Positions 30,001 to 33,439 are shown, counted from the first letter of the stretch. The stretch: 60,000 bases of DNA from Symsagittifera roscoffensis (GCF_963678635.1 NC_087063.1:30828599-30888598), one strand, 5' to 3'. Notes: generated by a model not told the origin, from the sequence alone. Numbers and translations: made by a program.

Positions 30001-33000
30001 TTTTAATGTAAAAATAGTCCCACAACAGTCTTTTATATTTCCAGCAACTAGCCTCAGTAACACCTGCTCAGGAAGTTTCGCCTATGACTCTTGCCACACC
30101 TGTAAATGCCTCTCCGATCGAGGCAGCGCTGAGGGAGGAGTTGACCCAGATGCGAAACGAGATCCAGAATCAGGGCCGTACTCTGGCAGTCAATGCGGCT
30201 GAGTTGAGTCGCATGCAAGAACGGATGCACGGGACCAGTGAGACGCCTAGTCATGTAAGTTACAGGTTTTCCTAATTTCAGGTTAAAAACTAGTTTAACA
30301 AAAGCACTGAATCATATTACCTTTGGTTCATATGAAATCAAAAATCTTTTTGTAGTTCATTGCACTTGGTGTGAATGTAATGCAATTGCCTTTGTAACCT
30401 ATAGTCAGGGTTCAAGTCCCGGCCGGACCTTGTTTTTTCTCAGTGTCTAAAATTGAACATTTTTCTGGAAAAAGTTGATTAGTCGGACTATAGATTGTCG
30501 GCTCATGTTTTGTCAGCTTTGTTGCCACACCAAAATTTTTTTGCGCTGTAATCAATTTTAATTGTAGTTTCAAGTGTCGTTGATTAACTCCTGTAGTTTT
30601 TAAAGTTTACTATCTTTTTGGTATATTTGCCGTTTTTTTCTTGCCTTTTTTTACCGATCAACTTTATTCTGCTTAAATGTTTTTGGCTCTTGTTTTGTCG
30701 ATTTAATAAACTTATTTTGCATCGCTATAATGATTAAAATGATAAATAAGAATAAGATTAAAATGATTATTCATGTTTTTATTTGATCAGGTCAGCTGGT
30801 AGTAAAAAAAAGTACAAACTTTTTAATCGCTCAAAATTTTTTTTGTTTTAAAAATTTCTTTTGACATTTTGTTTTGGTTTATTGGCGTCTTACCACGTGT
30901 TGTTGGCTTAGTGGACTTAGTTTGTCGGCAAAAAATCTGTAAACTTGCTTCATACTAGTGATTGTATTTCGTCTGTTTTTCTGAGAATGAATTTTTCGTA
31001 TTTCCAAAAAGTGTTGAACTTTTTTATGATAACCATTTCTTTTGGAATTTTGTTTTCGTATCGGTTGGCGTCTTGCCACTTGTTGTTGGCTTAATGAACG
31101 CTCGGAAAATACTAAAGTTTTGCTTAATGGTAGTGTTTGTGTTTTTCGTTTGTTTTTCTGAAATTGAATTTTTCGTATTTTCAAAAATATGTTAGATTTT
31201 TTGACAACCATTTCTTTTGGTATTGTTGTTTTTGGATCAATTGGCGTGTAAACACGTGTTGTTGTTTTACTGGACACTCATAAAATCCTTAAAGCTTGCT
31301 TAATTGTGGTGGTTGTTTTCTCGTCGGTTTTTCTGTGATTGAAATTTTAGTTTTTCCAGTTTTATTTCCACTTAGTCGGTAAGTTTTTTTTTCACTTAGA
31401 GATTTTCATCTCACTGACCATTTAGTTACTAGTGATCTTTGTATCGCAAGTGATGCGAAGGTTTGCTTCGCCTCTGTGTTTAAACTATCTTATCCTCTTA
31501 AACCGAGAACGATATAGTAGTATGATATAGGTCAGTATGATTTTAATTTAAATTTTTTTATCCGGAAAAGTCTAAAGTTGTTTCAAGAGCAAATTTACTT
31601 TTCGCGGTTTGATTTTTGATCATTTTCAAATTCAGGTTATTTCTTTTGTTAAAATGAAGGCGAACTTCACTATCGAACTGCGAAAGAGTAAAGGTCTCGA
31701 AAAACATGACCGAAGTCTAATTTCAAAAATGGTATTTAATTATCAGATTTCTCAGTGAAAACAAATTACCTTTTGATCTAATTGTCTTCAATTGTTCTAG
31801 AAAGTCAAAGAGTTTCAAGTCCATCTGTTTTTTTTCTTAGAAATTCGAAAGGTCAGATTTTTCAAAAAAACCAGTCAGTATTTGTTATTTTCAATTGCGT
31901 TCATTGACTCTTTTCCAACTGTTGGTTGACTTCTTTTATTTCTTAAGCTTGCGACTTTTTGTCTAACAGAATCATTGATAGCTTGATTTATAATCTGTTA
32001 AAACTCAGTGTCTTAGTGTCATTGAACGTGAGGGAACTTTTTTTAGGTTGTGTGGTTTTTCGTGTGGTCAATGAACGTAGTGAAGACACTTCAATCGGTC
32101 ATGATGATTTTTTTGGGAAAATTTGGTCATGCCTGATTTGATTTTTGGGTTTTTTTTTCCAATTTTTTTTTTCGTTTGCCGAATGGAAAGTAATTAACGC
32201 TCTACAATTAAGCTAGAAGAAATGGAGCGAAAAAAATGGGGTTTTAGGTCCGGAAATGGATTTTAATTTTGAGAATTCATGCGGAATAAACAAATTACCA
32301 ATTGATCGAGTTTCCTCTAATTCGATTCAAATTTTCTTTTTGATCCAGTTTTCTCTAAGTGGGGTTGTTTTAGGAAAAATATTAGTATGAGTGTAATAAT
32401 ATGAATCTATATTTTTCTGAATCAAAGTCACAAAGAAAAATGCTGATTTGGTGGAATTTTAGTTATAATCACGATCTTAAATATATAATTTTGCTCTGGA
32501 AGTAACAGAAGCACAAAAGAACGTGAATGATGCTCAGTTTCGAAAATGCGTTTCAGATTCCAGTGGAGAAAACTTATTGAACCGGTTTTGTCTATTCCTG
32601 TTAGTGTTTTTTTTTCTATTCCATGCTAGCTCCAAATTTAAAATATTCATTTTTTGCTGTTCATTGATATTTTTTCAACTGACTCTTGCCTCTGTATCTG
32701 ATTGCAAATGTTAGAAAAAATGTTTTCCATTTTTCACAAATGATTTATTCGTATGTTTTGAGTTCTCAATTAAGTTTTTATGAACCATTAGTGCATTGGA
32801 GAATGGCAGGGTCTTGCCTTCTCTTGAAATGTTTGTCAAATATGAATTTTTAGCAGTATTTTTACAGTAAACTTTAACTATTAAAACTTTTACGTCATAC
32901 TGGCAAATACTTTTGGTTAGCAAGTGGTGCAATGCTCCGCTTCGCCTCTGTTAAGAACTTTCAAATGTATTTCGATTTACCGAAGTGTAAGTTATGTTGC

Positions 33001-33242
33001 TACAAACAAGGTCCATCGAATGATTAGTCAAATAATAACGAAAAAATAACAATTCAGCTCATATGGCTGCAATGGATATGTAATTTACTTCTTCTGCATA
33101 GACTCACGGAAACAAATCGTCGCTTCCGAGTCTGTCTTCTGACTCGAGATCAGAGAGAAGCGAAGACGACAAATACGGATCGAGTCGGACCTCGTCTGGC
33201 AGACCGAAAAGCAAATCTAGCAAAGTGTGCTCTGTTTCATAA
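1..33242 (+). CDS. NEK9: NEK9-like NIMA-related kinase, 3' half of gene (spliced)
   Basis: In other animals NEK9 is a Ser/Thr kinase acting in mitotic spindle assembly upstream of NEK6/NEK7; its RCC1 domain restrains the kinase and a coiled coil allows dimerisation. The kinase domain is not in the window. Seen here: exons at 280-498, 734-1004, 4505-4598, 20909-21052, 25460-25661, 26221-26350, 26545-26619, 26693-26813, 26997-27249, 27503-27661, 30045-30254 and 33102-33242, all with GT..AG borders and matching phases, giving about 672 residues. Order: RCC1 blades, Ser/Pro linker, a box [17 protein letters not shown] that resembles a TWLRKELEN box I recall from vertebrate NEK9, basic Asn/Ala-rich linker, two coiled-coil segments, Ser-rich tail. 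The window opens at a donor (GTAAGT from position 3), so bases 1-2 probably end the preceding exon. Introns are swollen by repeats; the largest holds an antisense gene. NEK8 is the alternative but normally ends with its RCC1 domain, so NEK9 fits better. Confidence 0.83.
280..498 (+). CDS. NEK9: NEK9-like exon: RCC1 blades
   Basis: The acceptor is TTGTTGTAG and the donor GTAAGC; the exon is phase 0 at both ends (73 codons). It encodes two RCC1-type strand patterns: [20 protein letters not shown] followed by [15 protein letters not shown]. The GRSHTAVL and GNNxDGQLG signatures are diagnostic of RCC1 propeller blades. The open frame continues upstream of the first possible internal start, which fits an internal exon. 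Confidence 0.88.
734..1004 (+). CDS. NEK9: NEK9-like exon: last RCC1 blade and start of Ser/Pro linker
   Basis: It joins the preceding exon in phase 0 after a TTTCAG acceptor. The first residues, [20 protein letters not shown], complete an RCC1 blade (CGxxxSxxL..NQVYFMG). The rest is low-complexity linker rich in Ser, Ala, Pro and Gly. The donor is GTATGT at 1005, leaving one base of a split codon. Confidence 0.85.
1319..1710. mobile_element. G-run-ended MITE-like element, copy A
   Basis: The unit starts with GCGGATCTAGGATATTCTC plus a G run and ends with a C run followed by TTAGTCCGC, so the ends are imperfect inverted repeats. The internal landmark CTCAAAATAGTACAAAG..GGACCCTTTGGGTCG recurs in other copies (6290-6522, 7664-7975 inverted, 59105-59440). 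There is no coding capacity beyond chance ORFs. It is probably a non-autonomous DNA transposon family. Confidence 0.5.
1870..1938 (+). CDS. Candidate cassette exon in the NEK9-like gene
   Basis: This is a 69-base segment, more GC-rich than its flanks, bordered by TGTTTTAG and by GTAAAA. Read with two leading bases and one trailing base it is open for 23 codons and could be inserted between the 734-1004 and 4505-4598 exons without changing frame (symmetric phase 1). A second open frame across the same bases would instead splice, via the acceptor at 2224, into the Ser-rich ORF at 2277-2702. No homology is recognised, so it could be a cassette exon, part of an alternative transcript, or chance. 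Confidence 0.35.
2277..2702 (+). CDS. Hypothetical Ser-rich intronic ORF
   Basis: I do not recognise this ORF. From the ATG it encodes 141 residues; the frame is open back to 2196. It is more GC-rich and less homopolymeric than the surrounding intron. The N-terminal part ([20 protein letters not shown]) is mixed-composition; the rest is Ser/Thr-rich with a Cys/Lys-containing C terminus ending NLKCS. It lies inside a NEK9-like intron on the same strand. A candidate acceptor TATTGCAATTAG ends at 2224, and a possible upstream exon at 1870-1938 could join in phase. It may be an alternative terminal exon, a nested small gene, or a retrocopy fragment. Confidence 0.4.
   Translation: MGLKRYHDFTVSTIDTTYICSSRPHYRVQTPFITPDANSSKSESTESGSSASGVSSLRRSKVHEARLSVSDAPKISIPRLSFSCMVPDSMSISTENTPTGDPYGFDRFSDSCSRKKCSTALGYSKGDKSIEITAVSNLKCS
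2740..3160 (+). repeat. Degraded repeat tract with partial SINE head
   Basis: AT-rich intron. Around 3010-3080 is a damaged tRNA-like head (GATGCAGATGCGATGACGTG..GGTCGGAGGTTGAATTTCGAC) resembling the better copy at 3172. I see nothing coding in it. Confidence 0.35.
3172..3362 (+). repeat. tRNA-headed SINE-like element with CTCTGTGT tail
   Basis: The first 70 bases are tRNA-like: a GTGGCGCAGATGCGAGG A-box region, an anticodon-like arm GAGACTTCTAATCTTTTGG and a B box GGTTCGGTTCC. The body continues with TTTAGAGCTAGTTCTTGCAG and ends near GCCTCTGTGT. The anticodon arm is closest by eye to tRNA-Arg(UCU). Confidence 0.55.
4321..4355 (+). repeat. Dispersed 3' hairpin motif, perfect stem
   Basis: GCGAAGC-TCC-GCTTCGC at 4328-4344 forms a perfect 7-bp stem with a 3-base loop, followed by CTTCGTGTT. 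It is the same 3'-end hairpin as the SINE-like family, here without a recognisable tRNA head. Confidence 0.5.
4505..4598 (+). CDS. NEK9: NEK9-like exon: linker
   Basis: The acceptor is TTTTTAG and the donor AA|GTAAGT. Entering with two bases and leaving with two, it gives about 31 residues including [19 protein letters not shown]. The phases match its neighbours exactly. It is the last exon before the 16.3-kb intron that contains the antisense dehydrogenase gene. Confidence 0.75.
4600..4920 (+). other. Intronic AT-rich sequence
   Basis: Start of the 16.3-kb intron. No coding pattern, RNA gene or clear repeat boundary is visible. Confidence 0.5.
4925..5195 (+). repeat. SINE-like element with compensated 3' hairpin
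   Basis: It contains the family lead (TTGGTGG..TGCTTCATAGCATTGGCAG), a damaged tRNA-like head (GATGCAGATGCGAGAACGTG) and the body GATTTCTAATTTTTCTTTTT. It ends with GCAAAGC-GCA-GCTTTGC (5168-5184) and CTCTGTGT. Both stem arms differ from the usual GCGAAGC/GCTTCGC, yet pairing is kept. Confidence 0.55.
5200..5981 (+). other. Intronic sequence between repeat and HSD17B10-like 3' end
   Basis: AT-rich intron of the NEK9-like gene. Its last part serves as 3' UTR of the antisense gene: a 23-base unit GAGAGAAATAAAAATAGATA.. occurs twice at 5931-5976, and TTTATT motifs (AATAAA on the - strand) lie near 5845. No other gene is seen; the 5130-5381 ORFs are antisense shadows of the repeat. Confidence 0.45.
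5982..6155 (-). CDS. HSD17B10: HSD17B10-like exon 4 (C terminus)
   Basis: It begins after TTTGTAG and encodes 57 residues: [20 protein letters not shown], then the family-specific [10 protein letters not shown] block and [14 protein letters not shown], ending SMF and TAA. These blocks separate HSD17B10 from generic SDRs. Confidence 0.92.
   Translation of the reverse strand, partial: APEQYVNQIPKNIALCPKRLGHPDEYAHLVQSIYENPMLNGTVIRLDSGSRLPASMF
5982..12219 (-). CDS. HSD17B10: HSD17B10-like 3-hydroxyacyl-CoA dehydrogenase type 2 (spliced, nested)
   Basis: HSD17B10 is an NAD-dependent short-chain dehydrogenase of the mitochondrial matrix that oxidises 3-hydroxyacyl-CoA (isoleucine and branched fatty acid breakdown) and steroids, and is a subunit of mitochondrial RNase P in animals. 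Exons, 5' to 3': 12219-11853, 8492-8152, 7472-7278, 6155-5982; all borders are GT..AG and phases match, giving 358 residues. Visible: the nucleotide-binding loop [17 protein letters not shown], the catalytic Ser in [15 protein letters not shown] as Tyr-x-x-x-Lys, the PGFFDTPLL loop, and the C-terminal block [20 protein letters not shown] ending in an RLDSGSRLP motif. The family is normally about 260 residues; here about 105 residues of His/Ser/Asn-rich sequence precede the fold. The gene lies wholly inside a NEK9-like intron on the opposite strand. Confidence 0.92.
6290..6522. mobile_element. G-run-ended MITE-like element, copy B (partial)
   Basis: It shares GAGCAAATTGATTTTCTGAG and CTCAAAATAGTACAAAG with GGACCCTTTGGGTCGGCAGGGG, and ends in a C run plus AGTTAGCTGG. 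It matches the copies at 1319 and 59105. It lies upstream of exon 4 on the - strand, inside the dehydrogenase intron. Confidence 0.45.
6545..6975 (+). repeat. CAAATTGGGT-family repeat ending in the SINE-type hairpin
   Basis: It has the family order GGAAAAAGTCTT.., TTTGTTAAAAGGAAGGCAAA.., GTGATTGAATT.., TTGCGTTCATGACTCTTTTCC, GTTGGCTATG, then GAGCTACTTTTTGTCGTTTT and a hairpin at 6938-6954. In that hairpin (GCGAGGT-ACA-GCTTTGC) all seven positions still pair if G-T wobbles are allowed. This copy links the AT-rich family to the SINE tail. Confidence 0.5.
6976..7277. other. Intronic AT-rich sequence
   Basis: This is intron of both the NEK9-like gene (+) and the dehydrogenase gene (-). Nothing else is recognised. 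Confidence 0.4.
7278..7472 (-). CDS. HSD17B10: HSD17B10-like exon 3 (catalytic Tyr-Lys)
   Basis: 65 codons in phase 0. It contains [12 protein letters not shown] with the active-site Ser, [11 protein letters not shown] with the Tyr and Lys of the catalytic triad, and [17 protein letters not shown], the cofactor/substrate loop. The donor is CAG|GTGATT. Confidence 0.93.
7664..7980. mobile_element. G-run-ended MITE-like element, copy C (inverted)
   Basis: Its reverse complement matches copy A at 1319: GCGGATCTAGAATTTCTCTC, GGATTTTCAAA, CGACCAAAACAATTTTCCGA and CCGCAGGCAAAAT. The outer end here, AGATTTAGAAGGGGGAGG, has a reduced G run. The 87-codon ORF across it is a chance frame. Confidence 0.5.
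8152..8492 (-). CDS. HSD17B10: HSD17B10-like exon 2 (Rossmann fold core)
   Basis: After TTTTAG two bases complete the split codon; 113 codons follow. It shows [11 protein letters not shown] (strand 2 with an acidic end, as in NAD-binding SDRs), [18 protein letters not shown] and [16 protein letters not shown]. The donor is CAG|GTAAAA. Confidence 0.93.
8600..9012 (+). repeat. tRNA-headed SINE-like element, best copy
   Basis: The lead, from about 8640 (CTAGCCTAACTCGCAAATAA.., then GTGGCACTTTTGCTATAACC), runs into a tRNA-like head at 8828-8900: CGTGGCTGAGTGGTTAGTGC (A box), CTAGACTCCTAATGTCTAGG (anticodon-like arm) and GATCGAATCC (B box). The body ATTTCTACTTTTT..AGAGCTGCATTTTGTCGTG precedes the hairpin GCGAAGC-GCA-GCTTCGC at 8987-9003. 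There is no aminoacyl-stem closure, so it is not a functional tRNA. Confidence 0.65.
9120..9360 (+). repeat. CAAATTGGGT-family repeat, partial
   Basis: It contains TTCAGAATTCCCAGTGGAGT, TTTTCTCAAATTGGGT, ATCAAAGAGCTTTAAGG and CTCTCCAACTGCCTGATGGC, matching the order seen at 24455 and 6545. Confidence 0.4.
9361..9920 (+). other. Intronic AT-rich sequence
   Basis: T-rich on the + strand. I see no gene and no clear repeat edges. Confidence 0.4.
9925..10500 (+). repeat. CAAATTGGGT-family repeat interrupted by second tRNA-like family fragment
   Basis: It starts with the family head (TGAACGCAGTGG..) and AAAAGGAAGGCAAATTC, then is broken at about 10103-10195 by a fragment of the family at 11310 (TTAATTGCAGTCAATGCTAA to GTAGCGTAGAGGC). 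It resumes with TCAGATTTTCCAGCG and TTTTCTCAAATTGGGT. A 37-base unit (TTGATTTAGAAATTTAAAGA..) is tandemly doubled at about 10313-10382. Confidence 0.45.
10501..11309 (+). repeat. Degraded repeat sequence with hairpin-tail relic
   Basis: GCTAAGC-TCC-GCTTTGC near 10907 is a one-mismatch version of the dispersed 3' hairpin. The sequence at about 11225-11310 (TTTGCAACCTAGGTCGCAAA) is the lead shared with 27940. No gene is seen. Confidence 0.35.
11310..11520 (+). repeat. Second tRNA-like SINE family, best copy
   Basis: The unit has TTAATTGCAGTCAATGCTAA, GGATATTACCACAGACTAT, then GAGCTGTAGCGTAGAGGCAG (A-box-like), and GGATTCGAACCTGG (B box), ending AGGGTCGGATGTTTTTAATG. Copies are at 28015-28225 (full) and 10103-10195 (5' part). 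The first 90 bases match the 10103 copy essentially exactly. Confidence 0.5.
11521..11852. other. Intron sequence next to HSD17B10-like exon 1
   Basis: It contains two close copies of a GGCTTGCGTCATTTAGCAAT / GGCGTGCGTCACTTAAGAAA unit at about 11568-11635. It is otherwise unremarkable and AT-rich. Confidence 0.35.
11853..12219 (-). CDS. HSD17B10: HSD17B10-like exon 1 (N-terminal extension and glycine loop)
   Basis: It starts at the ATG at 12219 and runs 122 codons plus one base to the donor GTACGT. Residues 1 to about 100 are low complexity: a [11 protein letters not shown] segment, a Thr/Ala run, [20 protein letters not shown] and a Ser/Met run. The fold then begins with [20 protein letters not shown]. 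The extension is not Arg-rich or amphipathic at its start, so it is not a textbook mitochondrial presequence. Confidence 0.85.
12220..13300. other. Upstream region of the HSD17B10-like gene
   Basis: It should hold the 5' UTR and promoter of the - strand gene, within the NEK9-like intron. I cannot identify a convincing TATA box or initiator. TCATAGAGGGTTGAAA occurs twice at 12725-12765. The 63-codon ORF at 13060 is not supported by splice sites or homology. Confidence 0.35.
13301..15950. other. Intronic AT-rich sequence, no gene recognised
   Basis: Long T/A-rich stretch. The short frames on both strands (for example 13775-14050 +, 14069-14508 -) lack splice sites and recognisable motifs. At 14515-14570 is a faint copy of the GGAGGAACTTTGTATT family seen at 45207. 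Confidence 0.4.
15960..16090. repeat. TGTTCCGAC-ended MITE-like fragment
   Basis: TTGTTCCGACTATTGAAAAC, GGAGGAAATTTGTATTTGG and GGTTCCACAAATAATAATCG match the copies at 45207-45335 and, inverted, at 38650-38770 and 58195-58385. Confidence 0.45.
16515..17215 (+). repeat. Long intronic repeat shared with 27.8-29.2 kb
   Basis: The first part (ACTGGCTGTTAGC.., GTGGTATACTGAGGGAA.., GGAGACGTAATCA) matches 27770-27910. The second (ATCAAGCAACAGACATAT, GGTTGGTTGTAAATTTACC, GAAACGGCTTGATCTTTAGC) matches 28933-29222. In the later locus the two halves are separated by about 1 kb of other repeats, suggesting insertion. Confidence 0.5.
17216..17695 (+). other. Intronic sequence with a B-box-like relic
   Basis: Near 17370 is GAGTTTAAATCCAGCTTGG followed by TTTTTTTCTCAAATTC, resembling the better tRNA-like copy at 30330-30450. 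ATGATTTTGATTATGAG at about 17517 is also found at 40240 and 40820. No gene. Confidence 0.35.
17700..18190. mobile_element. Foldback-like element: inverted minisatellite arms around a GC-rich core
   Basis: The left arm (about 17710-17830) is built of degenerate 10-15 base units such as CTATTCCAGTCTAT and CCAATCTACCCTATA. The right arm (about 18050-18185) is built of their reverse complement, such as GTAGATTGGAATAAGG and AGAATGGTGTAGAGTAGA. The 220-base core is much more GC-rich and holds a strong hairpin at 17893-17931. Arms made of short tandem repeats are a known design of Drosophila FB elements. No ORF is present. Confidence 0.5.
18191..18690 (+). other. Intronic sequence rich in GCCGAAA words
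   Basis: Short GCCGAAA/GTGCCGAAA words recur between 18195 and 18520, similar to the terminal words of the element that follows. No gene is recognised. Confidence 0.35.
18697..19133. mobile_element. MITE-like element with CTTCAAGCCGAA inverted ends
   Basis: The left end reads AAGCCGATGTGACTTCAAGC with a 17-base unit doubled, and the right end reads TTTCGGCTTGAAGTTCCGAC, its approximate reverse complement. The inside is AT-rich and non-coding. A second, diverged copy is at 35866-36295 with the same end words. Confidence 0.5.
19134..20880 (+). other. Intronic AT-rich sequence, no gene recognised
   Basis: The only recognisable piece is at about 20655-20705, an inverted fragment (GTCGGAACATTCTGTACTTC .. 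GGTTACCGGCTATCC) of the family at 38410 and 57785. The rest is unique-looking intron. Confidence 0.4.
20909..21052 (+). CDS. NEK9: NEK9-like exon: Ser/Thr-rich linker
   Basis: A strong poly-T acceptor (T8AG) precedes it. The frame is open well past this point, but the next exon needs two carried bases, which fits a donor at AG|GTACAA (21053). That gives 48 residues rich in Ser, Gln and Pro (for example [20 protein letters not shown]). The 3' limit is inferred from phase and could shift if an unseen exon lies before 25460. Confidence 0.65.
21190..21780 (+). repeat. tRNA-headed SINE-like element
   Basis: The lead from about 21465 (CTAACCTAACTCACAAATAA) is followed by a head at 21604-21675 (CCGTGGCTGAGTGAGTAGTG, TTAGACTCTCAATCTCTAGG, damaged B box TTTTCGAATTTC). 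The tail is AGAGCTACTTTTCGTCGTTT and GTCGCTTCGCCTCTGTGTTT. The left arm of the 3' hairpin is deleted here. Confidence 0.5.
21781..22110 (+). repeat. Degraded repeat with hairpin motif
   Basis: CGAAGC-TGCT-GCTTCG at 22020-22035 is a perfect 6-bp stem version of the 3' hairpin. The rest shares ATTACATGCAAA words with 29540-29600. Confidence 0.4.
22120..22445 (+). repeat. tRNA-headed SINE-like element
   Basis: The lead (GCTCATTTGGTGGCACTTTT..) precedes a head at 22272-22350 (TCGTGGCTGAGAGGAAAGAA, B box GGTTCGAATCC, intact). The body TTTCTACTTCTTATTTCAC precedes a decayed hairpin GCAAAGC-ACT-GCATCGT and TTTCTC. Confidence 0.5.
22446..23764 (+). other. Intronic AT-rich sequence, no gene recognised
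   Basis: No coding frame with splice support. AAATTCATACG/TTCGGAT-type words are not organised. Nothing further is seen. Confidence 0.4.
23767..24451. mobile_element. Long-armed foldback element with TA flanks (Tc1/mariner-type MITE)
   Basis: The ends CAGTGCTGATTTAAATTA and its reverse complement are flanked on both sides by TA (23765-23766 and 24452-24453). The arms run about 290 bases each (23767-24060 and 24163-24451) and pair almost throughout, for example GTGAGCCCCTTACGTAG with CTACGTAAGGGGCTCAC. The spacer is about 100 bases. TA target duplication and CAGTGCTG-like ends suit mobilisation by a Tc1/mariner transposase. No transposase ORF is present. Confidence 0.72.
24455..24900 (+). repeat. 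CAAATTGGGT-family repeat, near full length
   Basis: The order is TTCAGGAATAGTCTTAAATT, TTTTTTCGCGGTTTGACTTT, CCTTTGTTAAAAGGAAGAC, CACGAAAACCGTGATCGAG, TTTTCTCAAATTGGGTC, TTGCGTTCATTGACTCTTTT, CTGTCTCTTGGCTATGG. It directly abuts the foldback element. The best copy for a consensus. Confidence 0.5.
24901..25459 (+). other. Intronic AT-rich sequence
   Basis: The frames here (24828-25064 +, 24969-25193 -, 25224-25529 -) are low-complexity or antisense to the 25460 exon. Nothing is supported. Confidence 0.4.
25460..25661 (+). CDS. NEK9: NEK9-like exon: acidic/Ser-Thr linker
   Basis: The acceptor is CTGTTTTAG. One base completes the split codon; 67 codons follow, running ...[20 protein letters not shown]..., ending at CAT|GTAACC in phase 0. 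The long run of Asp, Glu, Ser and Thr looks like a disordered, phosphorylatable linker. A (TTTC)n microsatellite follows in the intron at about 25706-25733. Confidence 0.7.
25662..26220 (+). other. Intron of the NEK9-like gene
   Basis: Contains a (TTTC)n microsatellite at about 25706-25733 and otherwise nothing recognised. Confidence 0.45.
26221..26350 (+). CDS. NEK9: NEK9-like exon: conserved TWLKNEL box
   Basis: This exon carries [17 protein letters not shown], which resembles the TWLRKELEN..FIPMP box I recall from vertebrate NEK9, followed by an acidic Ser-rich stretch. It is the best family marker outside the RCC1 blades. The acceptor is either before 26221 (CACAG) or 12 bases upstream at 26209 (AACAG); both keep frame. 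The donor is G|GTAATA, leaving one base. Confidence 0.78.
26545..26619 (+). CDS. NEK9: NEK9-like exon: short basic segment
   Basis: A 75-base exon (TGTTTTAG acceptor, GTATGA donor) that enters in phase 1 and leaves in phase 1. It encodes about 25 mostly charged residues beginning [17 protein letters not shown]. The KR/KK clusters could be a nuclear localisation signal, but this is not proven. Confidence 0.7.
26693..26813 (+). CDS. NEK9: NEK9-like exon: Asn/Ser-rich linker
   Basis: The acceptor is AATTTAG and the donor GA|GTAAGT; phases agree with both neighbours. It encodes about 40 residues rich in Asn, Gln and Ser, including [19 protein letters not shown]. No domain is recognised. Confidence 0.7.
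26997..27249 (+). CDS. NEK9: NEK9-like exon: basic Asn/Ala-rich linker
   Basis: The acceptor is TTGTTAG. One base completes a codon and 84 codons follow, ending CAGCAACAG|GTTCGA in phase 0. Composition is strongly Asn, Ala, Lys, Arg and Thr, with no hydrophobic core, so it is probably disordered. The donor is weak (GTTCGA), but an in-frame stop follows four bases later, so the exon must end near here. Confidence 0.68.
27503..27661 (+). CDS. NEK9: NEK9-like exon: coiled coil 1
   Basis: This 53-codon phase-0 exon sits between CATAG and GTAAGA. Its second half ([20 protein letters not shown] and on) has heptad spacing of Leu and Met with alternating acid and base, typical of a dimerising coiled coil. 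Vertebrate NEK9 has a coiled coil in the corresponding C-terminal place. Confidence 0.8.
27760..29225 (+). repeat. Nested repeat cluster (four families)
   Basis: In order: a copy of the 16515 repeat (27770-27910); the lead and full second tRNA-like family (27930-28225, with GGTAGGGAAGGAGACCCGCA); a CAAATTGGGT-family unit (28275-28715, head AATGAACGTAGTGAAGACTC); a SINE-like element (28720-28930) with head CGTGGCTGAGGGGATAGTGC and perfect hairpin GCGAAGC-ACA-GCTTCGC at 28908-28924; and the second half of the 16515 repeat (28933-29222). Confidence 0.5.
29226..30000 (+). repeat. SINE-like element and partial CAAATTGGGT-family unit
   Basis: The lead (29225-29330, TCTAACCTAAATCC.., TTGGTGGCACCTTC) and again 29610-29640 is followed by a head at 29655-29725 (B box GGTTCGAAGGCG), body AAAGCTACATAAGTAGTTGT and a decayed hairpin GCGAAGTGCGGCTTGCC. 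A partial AT-rich family unit ends TTTTTGGCTATG just before the 30045 exon. Confidence 0.4.
30045..30254 (+). CDS. NEK9: NEK9-like exon: coiled coil 2
   Basis: This 70-codon phase-0 exon has an acceptor TATTTCCAG and a donor CAT|GTAAGT. After a Thr/Pro-rich lead it encodes a second amphipathic helix ([20 protein letters not shown], then [15 protein letters not shown]). It probably continues the dimerisation region of the previous exon. Confidence 0.8.
30330..30620 (+). repeat. Third tRNA-like element
   Basis: A head with TGCAATTGCCTTTGTAACC and an intact B box GGGTTCAAGTCCCGGCCGGA (30405-30428) is followed by a tail GAAAAAGTTGATTAGTCGGA..TTGTCGGCTCATG. The tail matches 35440-35700. The acceptor stem does not close, so it is a tRNA-derived repeat, not a tRNA gene. 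Confidence 0.4.
30850..31375 (+). repeat. Tandem array, three units of about 180 bases
   Basis: TTGGCGTCTTACCACGTGTT at 30882, TTGGCGTCTTGCCACTTGTT at 31065 and TTGGCGTGTAAACACGTGTT at 31241 mark units with periods of 183 and 176. Each also has GAATTTTTCGTATTT-like and AACCATTTCTTTTGG words. The ORFs on both strands here come from the repeat. Confidence 0.55.
31376..33101 (+). repeat. Intron with repeated CAAATTGGGT-family units and hairpin relics
   Basis: A hairpin GCGAAG-GTTTG-CTTCGC at 31455-31471 followed by CTCTGTGT; a family unit at 31535-31950; a partial one at 32060-32360 (head CAATGAACGTAGTGAAGACA); and a mismatched hairpin plus CCTCTGTT at about 32927-32951. No gene other than the flanking exons. 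Confidence 0.4.
33102..33242 (+). CDS. NEK9: NEK9-like terminal exon: Ser-rich C terminus
   Basis: It enters in phase 0 after TTCTGCATAG and encodes 46 residues, mainly Ser, Arg, Asp and Lys ([20 protein letters not shown]), ending KVCSVS and TAA. The 3' UTR follows with a polyadenylation signal about 190 bases downstream. I see no TQT-type LC8 (DYNLL) binding motif in any C-terminal exon, although vertebrate NEK9 has one. Confidence 0.75.
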   Translation, partial: THGNKSSLPSLSSDSRSERSEDDKYGSSRTSSGRPKSKSSKVCSVS

Positions 33243-33433
33243 CTTGCCTTCACCTATCTTATCATTGTCAGTGAGCAGTGTGCCTGATAGTATGACAAAA
33301 TCAGATTCATATCAGATAAATCAAAAGTAGAGATAGTATAAATTAGTTTGTGTCTCCACATATCAATCATTTTCATCTTCATGCTGATGTAAACTTGAAC
33401 TTTTTAAATTTACTCAAACTTTCATTTAGATTC

Positions 33434-33439
33434 AATAAA
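33434..33439 (+). terminator. Polyadenylation signal AATAAA of the NEK9-like gene
   Basis: A canonical AATAAA in AT-rich sequence lies about 190 bases after the stop codon of the terminal exon. It is the first canonical signal I noticed downstream. Confidence 0.55.

Noticed and set aside
30385-30430. Possible tRNA gene with intact B box
   Set aside because: No cloverleaf closure; the tail matches another dispersed copy.
30879-31277. 132-codon frame on the - strand and 77-codon frame on the + strand
   Set aside because: Both run through the 180-base tandem array; the repeated composition explains the open frames.
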